Part shown: one piece after another, positions 23,735-34,384 of the stretch
Numbering within the stretch: position 1 is the first letter of the stretch
How the letters are laid out: each line of letters opens with the position of its first letter
Assembly: GCA_027627225.1 (NCBI GenBank)
Contig: JAPFQT010000078.1
Coordinates: 124,001 to 188,000, forward strand
Length of the DNA stretch: 64,000 nt
Origin: Congeria kusceri
Lineage: Eukaryota; Mollusca; Bivalvia; Myida; Dreissenidae
Reading direction: 5' to 3'
Made by a program: the position numbers and the translations under genes
Notes under the pieces: generated by a model
Database searches by the model: none
What the model saw: only the letters and a program-made list of their open reading frames with translations
What the model was told of the DNA's origin: nothing

Positions 23735-26700
23735 CTATTTTTTTTCCATTTTCCACTTTTGCAAGGCTCCTGTGAAGTCAAATACCTCCCTTGCCCCAGC
23801 CATCTTCACAAGCATGAGCTTGTGCTGGTTTTCCACCAGGAGCCTGCATCTGTCCTTTGTTAGGATGGCATTCTGAGATGAAAATCCCCTTTCACACCCA
23901 GCAGTGTGGACTGCTGAGGTGAGTGCCAGACTAGCCAATGTCAGGAGGTTTGGAAAGTCTTTCTTGTGGTAGGTGGAAATGAGCTGCCAGAGGTTAACCA
24001 TGGTGTCCCTTGGGTATTTCTCTGCTACCACCACTTCCTTCACAGACGCCCACTCTACCATACACTGCTTGGCATCAACAGCAGCATCAGAGGTTTTCTC
24101 ACAATCATTGTTGTCTTCGTCCTTCCACTGAAATGTCCGACTACTGCCGTAGTAGTTGACCAGCCTGGACATCTCTTCATTGCCATACTCGGCTCTGTCA
24201 GCTTTGCTCAGAAAACTTACTGGTCTCACAGCCAGCACAGAAAAGGACATGAGAAGCTCGTCTTCTGGAAACCTGAAAAAACAGAATGACCAAGCAACTA
24301 TCTACTTTTGTTTTTGAATTTAACATTAAGGTGTTTTTTTTTTATTATGAATATGAATTCTAGTGCAAAGTGGGAAACAGTTTAAAAGATAACAAAACAG
24401 GCACTAGTTAGAATGTACTTCAAACATAATCTGATCTGTGCACACTTTGTTTGCAAAATTTAATTATTTGTGTATAAATAAATGGCTAGGTTGACTATAT
24501 ATCGTTTTGTCTTTAATGAAATAGGTTTATTTAGAATATACATCATCAGGTCTGTAAAGACTGCCGACTCTATAGTTTTTATCAATAAACCCACAAACCT
24601 CTTGAGCATATTGGTCTTGAGGGCATCTATGAATTTGCATGTCAGCTGCTGCAGATCAAAGTTGTTCATGGTGATGTGGTGACCTTTGAAGTTATCACCT
24701 TGCAGATCGACCTTCAGCTGTTTGAGGTATGGTGTGTCCAGCTTCTTAACCATCTCCAAGTCTGCGATACACAGATCCAACTTTACCTACAACATACATA
24801 CAGCAGAACCTCTAAAACCACCAAATATAGATGCAATTAGCAGTCATGGAAACAGAAATGAGATGGCTGCTTGCTACAGCATACAGCTGTAGGTCTTTAA
24901 ATTTAATTTATGGTCTTATCAGTGGGATTCAACAGTAGCTTAACTCCACTTTGAAATTTCAAACAAAACTGCTAGCAGTGCAGATCCAGACCAGCTGCCA
25001 CGTAAAAAATGTGGCATCTAATCAAGTCCTGCGCTGTTTGTTAGACAAGAAACTTAAAGTAAACCACAAGTGGTGCTAATTCCTGGTCATAATAATTGCT
25101 TTATCAAATTAAGATAACATTGACATTTGTATTGTGTTTATTGTTTTACCTTGACAAGTGCTATGTCCACATTTTCTGTCTGGAAAAACTGTGACAACTG
25201 AGTGACTGGGGCCATGGCATCCATCATCATGTAGGTGATTGACAGGAACTTGTCACAGCCAAGCTAAAAGAAAATGTGTAATAATTATTATGTAGTATAA
25301 GTAAAATGTTTCATCAACTGCATTGGTGCATTTTCTTTCAGCTTGGCACATATGCAGCTTACAGAAAATAGATAATAGTAGACAACTCAAACAAATATTT
25401 GTAAGATAATTTATCTAGATGTGGATAGTTTCAAGTAACACTCTATGATTATCATAGAGTGTTACTTGAAACTAGCCACATCTAGATAAAGACATGTAAT
25501 TAAATTAAGTTATCAAACAAGACGGATGGATGAGAAATTACCTTTTTCTTCAAACCCACTGCCTTGGCATCTTTGCTGCCATCGCTAGCCTCCGCCAGGT
25601 AAGTCAGCAGGCTGTCCATAGTTCTGCATACAGCCGTAAGTGCGTTGAAGTAGGACAGCCATCGCACTGAATGTAGTTCCTTTACAGTTAGTACTGGGTC
25701 GTCAAGTACAGCCTGAATGTCTCTCAGGCGGGCTTCACGCTTGCTGCTACCCTGAAAAGATGTGAATCACCTTGTGAGATTTCCAGCCACAAAGCATCGT
25801 TAAAAGTGTAGACCTGATCAGATGCACCATTAAAACGTGGCATCTGATATTGGTCTGCACTTTTTATAATGTTTTGGTTATAAATTTAACAGGACTTACA
25901 CCATAAAGTCAAATTACAAGTATTTTAGTAAATGGCTGATTGTAATTGAACAAAATATTGGGTTATCATGTTCATTTAATAATTTTATAATCTGGCAGCC
26001 ACATATTAAATTATGTGCACATGTACCTTGAAATAATAGAAGAGATCTGTCAGTGTCTGCTGGTGCTCCTTCAACAATGGAATGGTTTCGGCTGCTTGTG
26101 AAGTACACAACGCCAATCGGTGTGCGATACAGTGCACGTTGGTCATGTGCGGGTTGTCTCTCCTCAGAATAGCTGCAGTACCCGCAATAAAATAATCATC
26201 ATTTAAGTTCATTAAACAACATCTAAATAAATTGTTTTCTAAAATATAACTTAAAACTGCATTAAAATTGAATAACAACTTTTCATTATGTTGAAATGTG
26301 TTAAATAAACAGTGGTGTTCTGTTCTGTTAAATTTTATGATTGATCCATCATTTATCTTATAAATAAAACAAAAATAGTCCCGTAGGATTTCCAACTTCA
26401 AGAATTTGCAAAATGAGTACACCCAGATCAGCTGCTGCGTTGAAAATACTGTCTCAGAATATGTAAAGTTTGAATAACTTGCCTCACATATTGTGTAGTC
26501 TCGGATCAGATAATGCAGCATTTCAACTGGAGCAGCTGTTCTGAGTCCACACTGTTTTGAATACATTGTGGATGGAAATACAAGTGGCCGTTAATGTTTA
26601 AAAACTTACCGTTTGTTTTCCCTGTAATGACAGATGCCCCATCAGATCCAAAGCTCATGATTTTGTGCGATGGAATACCTCGTTGAGACATCTCACTGGC

Positions 26701-27504
26701 TATGGCTTCGGCTATGCCCTTTCCAGTGGCATTGCCACACTCAACATTGCAAATGTAGTGGGTGGATGGTCGCATGTTCTCCGAGATAATCTGGCAGTGC
26801 ATCACCAGTCTCTTTTTGTTTGAAATGTCAGTACTTTCGTCGGCCAAGATGGTGACTACTGGGGATGAAGCTATCTTTTCTTTAGTTTCCTGCTCTGCCT
26901 GATTTGCCAGACTGTCAAGTAACTCACTGGCAGTGAACTGAGAGTCGTAGTTAATTTTACCTTTCTGTAGTAGTTCAATGTCAGGCACACTAATGTCAGT
27001 GAGCAAGTTAATCATAGACCTGTACTTTGCCAATGGTACATCTTGACACAGCCAGTGAACGCACTTCAAAAGAACTGTCACTGCTTTATCTTCCTTTGAA
27101 GAAGACTTGCTCTGACAGGCACGTAGGTTTTCTTGCAAAACTGGCGCCTGTATCGCCATTCTGTGGCTAGGCAGGTCAACATGTCTGACCAAGGTAGAGT
27201 GTTGGAAGTTGGCATTGCGACACTGCTTCGTCATACTGTTTTGCTGTCCAGTGTTTGTACATGCCTTACAATACATATATGGTGATTCTGTGTTGTCGTC
27301 ATACGACAACCAAGAGTATGTTTTAAGCCATTTCGCCAAGAAAAGCCGAGGCTTTTTGGCTACCGTAGTACTCGTTGACAAGGATTCATCAGCTTCAGTA
27401 GGTTTGGCCTTTTTGGGATTACTTACATCGGGCATTCCCATCCCGAAAAGACTTGTAATCGTTTGCTGTTTACATGTAACTTCCACTTTTCTTTTGGGAG
27501 GCAT
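23735..27504 (-). CDS. Six-exon hAT transposase-derived protein (ZNF862-like), intact
   Basis: Coding exons on the minus strand are 27504-26610, 26172-26027, 25751-25542, 25263-25150, 24786-24599 and 24272-23735. All internal borders are GT..AG, phases agree at every junction and the sum is 2091 nt, 696 aa plus stop. Domains: a Q13xxI16xxL19F20 PIP-box-like N terminus; a TTF/BED-like zinc finger (C79, C82, H108, H114) for DNA binding; an RNase H-like hAT catalytic core with D222 (ADESTD), D288 (GSDGA), CxxH at C313/H316 and the RW motif at W378; a helical insertion; and a C-terminal hAT dimerisation region with E645 (CERGFS). All three catalytic acids are present. No terminal inverted repeats were recognised around it, and it is split by introns, so it may be a stable host gene or an old immobile transposon. 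The start is the only upstream ATG, with a basic PPKRK. It probably acts in the nucleus. The target is unknown. Confidence 0.9.
24979..25034. repeat. Short hairpin repeat in intron 4, copy 1
   Basis: GTGCAGATCCAGACCAGCTG and CCACG, then a short A/T loop, then TGTGGCATCTAATCAAGTCC and TGC, fold back on each other. The same hairpin in diverged form is in intron 2 at 25806-25860. Confidence 0.6.
25411..25489. repeat. 79-bp near-perfect palindrome in intron 3
   Basis: The 39-base arms (25411-25449 and 25451-25489) pair with a single mismatch (A25425 opposite the position equivalent to C) around one central base. The arm begins TTATCTAGATGTGG and ends CACTCTATGAT. It sits between exons 3 and 4 of the hAT-derived gene. 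Confidence 0.95.
25806..25860. repeat. Short hairpin repeat in intron 2, copy 2
   Basis: GTGTAGACCTGATCAGATGC and ACC, an A-rich loop, then GTGGCATCTGATATTGGTCT and GCAC pair over about 23 bases with a few mismatches. It is related to the hairpin at 24979-25034 and is probably a miniature foldback element. Confidence 0.65.
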
Positions 27505-27850
27505 GATTTCTACTAACTTTTGTATCTGTTTACCTGCATGCTATACACTGCACTTATTTACGCAGTATAGTACACCGGGTACCAGTACAGCGGATATAGG
27601 AAAGCGGTGTTGACATAAATTTCGCCTCGTGTTTTAAACGGGAGGTTACACTGCACCTGGATTTTTCAATTTTCGCGATCTCAATACTATGCGTCCCGCG
27701 GACGCTTATGATTAGAAACAATGTTTTTTTTGTGATTTTAGTGCGTGAAATACGCAAAACGCAGGGGTAAAAATATCCCTGAAAGTCATTGAGAATTGAA
27801 AACCGCTCACGCGGTGACTTTTTACAAAAAGTGTCCACGTTTGGGCTTTC
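27505..27850 (-). promoter_or_regulatory. Upstream region of the hAT-derived gene
   Basis: It is locally richer in CpG than its surroundings and contains an inverted motif, GCGTCCCGCGGACGC (27691-27705). No clear TATA box was placed. Related GCGTC..GACGC motifs occur at 7927-7941 and 43431-43443, so the segment may be a dispersed repeat acting as promoter only by position. Confidence 0.3.
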
Positions 27851-28560
27851 ATAATTATTCTAATATAACATATTTTGGTAAACAAACAAATTGTATAGGT
27901 AGTAAATACCTAAAATAATTAAGTTAGAAAGAGTCTGCTAAAAGGTGGAAATAGCAGTTTAAAGTCCGCAAATATGACAAATTTACCAAAAACGGATAGA
28001 CCTACATCAGTCTGGTGTTGTGACTGTTGACCAATCAGAAACAAGCATGTTTCTGAAGGTCACAGCACATGTATAATGTGTTGTTTATTATAGAAAAGGG
28101 TGTGGTTCACCAAAACTTAATAAAAAAGACACTTTTACATGAAAATATTAAAATTTATAGTATTTCTATTATTTATAATTATTGTTTGCTGCCTAGAGGA
28201 ATAAATAACTTAATGATTTGCCTGCATAGGGTAGTTTATGCAGGGTTCTTCACCAAGTTATTGAACTCATAGTATGAATCTATAGATAATTTATAGTTTG
28301 TTGGATTCTTTAGAAATACATATCTGGAACAATGCCTTAAATAGTGTTATAAGGCCATTTTAATTGTCTACAAAAGCTGTGTTAAAGAAAAAAGTATTTA
28401 ATAAAGTAAAATTTATTGTGTTTTATATACAAAAATATGGTTCTGATACCTATGCGGTGAACAATGTCCAGAAAGAATATGTCTTTGAATTGTCAAATAT
28501 TTGTTCCATGTATTCTATATGGAACTTTATAGAAGTAATCTTATGCCTATGAGATAGGCT
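27851..28560. other. Gene-free AT-rich stretch
   Basis: It contains 'aaaaacggatagacct' (27988-28003), which has a direct counterpart 'aaaaacggattgacct' at 23212-23227 on the other side of the hAT-derived gene. Nothing else was recognised. Confidence 0.4.
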
Positions 28561-29564
28561 AGAGTACACTAAGAAACAAATTTAAATATAACATGATGTA
28601 GATGTAGGTTATAATGAAAAGGTGCATGTAAAGACATATATATGAATGTCCAGAGTACAGAATTTTTAATTCTCTGTTTAAAAGAGCATATAATAATTTA
28701 AACTTTGATATGTCGCAATATATACAACATGAATAATATTTATATGTACGGTACATTTGTACTGCACAATATTGGTTTTGTGCAATAATAGAGAAGAAAA
28801 ATAGATTTTGACAGTTGTTCACACTTGCCGACAGGGAATATAGCCTTCAATGCTCCAACTTGAGACCCTGTCGGTTAATGTATGTATAAAAGAAAGTTCT
28901 AGGCAGCTTTTACTAACAATATCCAATGAGATTTTAGGCTTTCTGGTTCCCCGCCTCAGTGGCTGTAAAAAAAGAACAGAAGTAAAAAGTATAATGCGGT
29001 ACTGACACCTTTTTAGAGCCATAGTAAAAGTACTAAACTGTTAAAAATAACAAAACAAAATATTTACACCATGAATATGTACAAAGTATTTATACTGACA
29101 TAATAACAAAAGGTACTTGGCCACCGGGTGGGGTAAAACACTTAAATGGCGGATAAGAATATAGGATGGTAGGCGGATTTGAAGAGTGTGGAGAGACGCA
29201 AGCTGGCACAGCAGCTGTAAGGACCAGGGTTTTGAGGGGATGCCATCGAGATTAAAGGGAGTATGGAAAACATAATTGATACAATAAAAACCGAAATAAA
29301 ATAAAGAACCAGGTGTTGGTGTAGTAGTGGTTCTATGGGATAAGGTTCACACAAATTGAATGCACTATAATCAAGGCACATTAATAACTATGAATAAAAT
29401 ATTGTGTCAAATACACAATATATGTATGTAGCAATTAAGAAACAAGATTTGTACATTTAAAACTGTTCTGCTCAGAGACTATATTATAGTTAAAACAGTG
29501 AATTGGCCCGTCTTTTCATATACTTTAAAAACTGCTTTAAGACCGGGTTTAATTACTTAAAAAT

Positions 29565-30346
29565 CAGTGTTCATTCTGGGCTCAGTTGCAGGTTGGCCAA
29601 TGGCCCATCAGCCACAAAGTCAGTGCGGCATTGAAGGATTTTCTCGGGGGCGACAATTTTTTAACATAATTATTTTTCATGTTACTTTTATTATTACAAA
29701 TGTAAAAAAACATCAAATTACTCTTTTCATTGTACAATAACCACAAACATGTCTCTAACCAACCTTTCTGAAATTTGTGACCATCAACGTTTTTGGAAGA
29801 TTAACAGTTGTTTTTTTTTCAACTTAACCTGCAGATGAAGTACGGGTACGGCCAAATCAACAGACGTTTTTTCGCCCTCATTTTCAACGATGTTCTTATT
29901 TTGCCTAGGAATGGCGGTGAAAAATTCAAGAGTTTTTCCTTCGATGCTCTCTGTATCTGCTTTCCGCTTTGACATTTTTAATTTTCTTATTAAAATCAAT
30001 TTAAACCGCAAGTAAATTTCAGACAGCACTGTAATCAATTTGTGATAATGTAAGCGAGGTCAAATGGCGACCTTATCTGCCAACGAAATCGCTAGTTACA
30101 AAACAGTGCGCGCCCGGTAGCCTGGCAACGGTTAATTTCAACTAAAAATCAGGCTATGCGATGTTTACAATTTGCAACACGATTTATGATGGTTTTCATT
30201 CGAAAAAAATTGCCTGCAGATGGAATATTCTATGCGCCTGTTATATTTATCATGCGCCCAAATGGCGCACAGACAGTATTTTTGTTGCGCCCATTTATTT
30301 TTCTTTTGCGGGAATCCTGCAAAGGTGCGGCCCAGAATGAATACTG
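29565..30346 (-). mobile_element. Non-autonomous hAT element inside LINE copy B
   Basis: The left end, CAGTGTTCATTCTGGGCTCA, pairs with the reverse complement of the right end, CAGTATTCATTCTGGGCCGC, and weaker similarity continues inward (TTGCAGG). CAG-initiated ends are typical of hAT. The interior keeps a transposase-like first exon on the minus strand. An exact 8-bp target duplication is not visible; only AAAAT is shared next to both ends. Confidence 0.7.
29829..29975 (-). pseudogene. hAT transposase first-exon remnant
   Basis: ATG at 29975 opens a 49-codon frame ending in phase 0 at a CTGCAG|GTTAAG donor (last base 29829). The peptide starts MSKRKAD and has GKTLEFFTAI at residues 13-22, resembling the basic, PIP-box-like start (x-TL-xFF) of many ZNF862/KIAA1586-like hAT proteins. 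No later exon is present in the element, so the transposase was deleted internally. It may still be transcribed as a short exon. The assignment rests on the short motif and its position between hAT-type ends. Confidence 0.5.
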
Positions 30347-31617
30347 GAAAATTATATAAGTACACTAATGTGTTTATTGGAAAAAAAAGTTCTTAAAATA
30401 AGGAAACTGAAGTCAACCAGGTTGGCTTTGGTCGGAAAGGCCGGGGCACTTCACCGCATGAATTAAAAAAAAAAGAGCAATACACAGGAGTGATGGCATC
30501 CCCCCCCCCCAACCATTGCGGCTCAGTGAGAGTAGACTATTGGCAGCCTGTGTGTCCTATATAGAGGACATGGAGTGTTTGCTGTGCTGGTCCCGGCAAA
30601 TAAGATATCAGTTAACTGATTTTTAAAGTTTTATTATGAAGGCAAACATAAAAGGGAAAAAGACACGTCAAAAGAGTCATTTAAAATGACCATGTGAAGT
30701 TGTTTGGATTTTATCGTTAACCGTTTTTACCGATGCTAAAGTATATTTACTCCCATAAACAAAAACGAATACAAATTCGATGGCAATTATTTTATGGGGG
30801 AATTAGGCCTCAAATGGGGGAAAAATATATACTTTTTTGTTGGGGGAATGATGCCTAATTTTGGCATCAAAAATGAAGATTAAAACCCCTGTATATATAT
30901 GCAAAGGAAGTACAAAAAGAGGTAAATCATACTTGGGAAGGGAATATATGTTACAAACACTCCACTTTCCTGGGTTTAACTATACTTATGAAGAGATTAA
31001 AGGGTTTAAAACCCAATAAGAGGGAGAAAGGTGTGTATATAACAATATACACAAAACATAGTATTAAACAAGTCAGTAGTTTTAATCATTTATCATGTAT
31101 GTAAAATATTGGTTAGACACAGAACTATGTACGGCAAGCGACTCAAGTCCCCCTCCAGGGCCTGATCCCTTGCTTAGTGTCCTGTGTGGGAAAGACTTGG
31201 TAACACAACAGGCCGCCCATAGATAATTATATTTTGTCGGTGATCTGACAGTCCAAGAGATAGGTGGCAAGGGCTCTGTAATAGAGAACCTGTTTGTTTG
31301 GCCCATCAGGGTTCAAATTGGTGTTTAAATTAAAAGGAACAGCATTTTCAGTAAAATGCTGCTTAAAAGTTGTTCTTGGACCGTCAAACTGGGGGCATTC
31401 CAGCAGTGAAGGGTTTCCAGCACTGGGTGCAATTGGGACCAAGTCCCAAAACATACTTGCCGAAATTACCCGGCAAGAGTGTTTTACCCATTCTCAGGTG
31501 TGTTATGCACCTATCCAGTACAATACTGGTGGAATAAACATCTCCGCCTGAGAACTTTGGAGGATCTATCAAATGTATGGCCATACGCAGATGCATTATC
31601 GTTTCAATCAATCAATT

Positions 31618-31755
31618 GGAGTTGTTTACCCTCTGGACTTCGGTTAAAAACCATTGCCCGAGCACACTGCTTAACATAAATACTTTGCTAATAATTGGCA
31701 ATACATATATAAAACTTTGCAGTGTGGGTGCGGTGCTAAAACTAAAAATCTATGC
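31618..31755 (+). repeat. Dispersed repeat, copy 2
   Basis: This is the counterpart of 22825-22980, with the shared core CCATTGCCCGAGCACACTGC. It abuts the truncated 5' side of LINE copy B at about 31611. Confidence 0.6.
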
Positions 31756-31759
31756 TTAA

Positions 31760-34384
31760 AAATAGGAATACTTGTAGATCTAGTACAATAGCTTACATGA
31801 CACATGAAAGCACACTGTTCTTGTATAAGGAGACAACCACCAGGATATTCACAGTGCAAAGGGAAGCAATTCTGCAATAACCTTTTATTTGTCAACAGGA
31901 GTTACCTCCCCTATACTAATAAAGAGTTCAAATGTACAAACCATATGTGAATGTACAAACGACTAGTCTATTTGTAAATATGTTGTATATTAAGGCAATA
32001 GCACTAAATAGGTATAGCGTACTTTGTAACAGGGAAAAAAATAAAGGATAAACACTGGGTTTGATATATACTAAAATGAGAAAGGGGAAGTTTGAAGAAA
32101 GAGCCCAACTAGAATAAGAATAAATTGGAGGGAACACATAATTTTATGTGAATCACCATTTTTCTAGACCCATTATGCAGCAAATGCTGCAAGGGGATTG
32201 TTGGAGTCTTGTTTACTTAGAGATCTGGGAGAGTTCGGGTAATAATTACCATACACCATACGTCATATTAAATTTAAAAACCAATGTGCGAATACACATG
32301 GGATAGTATTTACAATAACGACAACAAACAGTGTTAATTATTTCCAGATCACTAAGTGGTTCAGCATTGTTTTACAATGTCTGTGTTATTTGCATGTCTT
32401 TACATACGAAGATAGAAAGAAAAAAAATAGGTTAAGAAATGCTTTCTAACCTTTATTCATTATAAAGTTCAAGTAATATTACTTGAATATACTGTGTAAA
32501 ATGAACTATTTAATTAATATGAATTTAAGTAATATAAGACTACTAATGTACATTGCATCTGCAAGTGTATGATGTTGGTTTGTAGTATTTTTTTTTTATT
32601 TTTTTTTTAAATTGTGATATTCATTCTAATGATGGATGTTACAATTGCAGGACATGCTTTTAACTAATGCTGAGCACATGTAGACAGGGAATATAACTTA
32701 TTGCTCCAACCTGAGACACTGTCCATTGGGATTTATACAAGATTGTTGGGCTATTTAATGGTATGTAACATTCCCCATGGTGACAAGTTAAGATCAAGGA
32801 CAAACATAAAATGATGAGAATCCAATATACAGTAAAATTAGGATAAAACATATATTACATCCTTCCGGTACTATCAAACGGCTTACTTTTCAGGGCCTTT
32901 AAAAATAACATAGATAAAACAAGATATATGCAATAAAAAGAACTGGGCTGTACAATTATATACAGGTAAAAAGGGGAATCACCCTGGGGGGCACATGAGG
33001 CAGACTTTGTCTCATTCGTGATTTTTAAAAGATGGGGTAGCACCGGTGGGGGAAGGGAATTTCGGCCGGCAGTGCTAGAGGTATTTTGAGATATTGGGAC
33101 CAGGGGGGCGCACAGGTTTACATGATTAACATAGATAGGGACACTTAAAAGAGGTAGTTTAACATATTAAAAGCTAAAATGTGAATAATCCCTGCAATGA
33201 ATGAGTTGTTCATTAAAAGTATGCAGAATACTGCATTTAAGAATAACTGCAGAGGATCTCATTATGTAGTATCACACAGAATTTATGGCAAAATTTATCA
33301 TTATTAACACTATGATCAAAATACTTGGCAAACAATTAAGAAACTTACTACCCATGTGAGTTACAACAATATATAGTACACATTAAAAGACTGATAACTG
33401 GGTCCTCCTCAATTAATATAAAATCTGCAATAAAATGGGGTTTATTAATACTTGACAATAGTAAATGGGGCAAACTGCTTTACTAAAAAATGTCTTAAAA
33501 TAAGGAATCCTTGGTCAATCAGATTGGCCATGGTTGAGGGAGGGCTCCGTTAGCAACAGAGACATATATAATAACATGATATTTAAATTAAGACATGTGT
33601 TGCTATCTTCCTGTGCGCCCGGCCCAGCACGGCTCATGTAAGACCATGGAGGGAAAGGGGGAAAAAGGAAATGGAGTAGGGGGATTCCTGCAGCTATTAG
33701 AGCATTGTTTATTGTTCCACTGAAAACAATAATTTACAAATTAAGTTAAGTTAAAATGGCATAATTTAGTTAATTTGCCTGAGGTCCAGGGGGAATAAAA
33801 TTAAATTATCAATAAAAGGTGCACAATTTATGAGCACAAAATATTAAGAAGTCAGAAATAGAACCTCTTTAACCATGTAACACAGGCAAATATATCTAAA
33901 TTGTAACTAAGAGTACGGTACTGTTGACCATTAAAATAGCCAGTATTGCACAATATAAACACTGGCTGGGTTTAACCCTCTAGATGCTCTACTGAGCATT
34001 CTTTATTCTTGTCCCAGTGTACTGGATAAGAGATAAGTTGATTTTTAGGAGTTCTCTCCCATGATGGGAAGACAGGGGTGTATACAAATTTGGTTAGGCA
34101 GGTATTATATGCCGATCAGTAGGCTAAATATCACCAATTCCCCATATACATGGGGTTGTAATGTACTATAAAAAGAATTAGTGTGTAACACACTGGAAAA
34201 CAGTAGATAAATGTAGTCATTGCTAAAAAAGGAATAATTTAAGCATTGTACAGTTAGAAGCTATTCAGTGATATGAATAAATTATTAAATCAGCTTATTC
34301 TCCCCAGATATGGGAAAGTGTCTATTGAATTCAAGTTTTATTATAGAAGATGTTCTTATTAAGCTGCAGGACCCCTATTTGAAT
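31760..34384 (-). other. 3' UTR of LINE copy A (approximate)
   Basis: This 2.6-kb non-coding stretch follows the ORF2 stop at 34385. Its first 1.8 kb shares ordered landmarks with the tail of LINE copy B, supporting a very long 3' UTR. The true 3' end was not fixed; no long poly(A) or short tail repeat was found. Confidence 0.45.

Larger units (their letters stand above)
28600..31611 (-). mobile_element. 5'-truncated LINE copy B with long 3' UTR
   Basis: The coding part is 31611-31227, with frame changes. It matches the C-terminus of copy A: an LRMG..LLP stretch, a Cys pair (PNCTQC), KPFTAG, LLECPQF and the final LATYLLDCQITDKI (copy A: LATYLVDCQITDKI). The 3' UTR aligns with copy A at three landmarks: CTTAAAATAAGGAA (30395 vs 33494), GACAGGGAATATA (28831 vs 32687) and CACTTG/GGCCACCGG-type text (about 29120 vs 33040). 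Distances agree only if the 782-bp hAT insertion at 29565-30346 is removed. The lower boundary is approximate. Confidence 0.7.

Noticed and set aside
25411..25489. Canonical microRNA precursor
   Set aside because: Pairing is nearly perfect with a one-base loop, unlike a normal pre-miRNA; a foldback element is more likely without small-RNA data.
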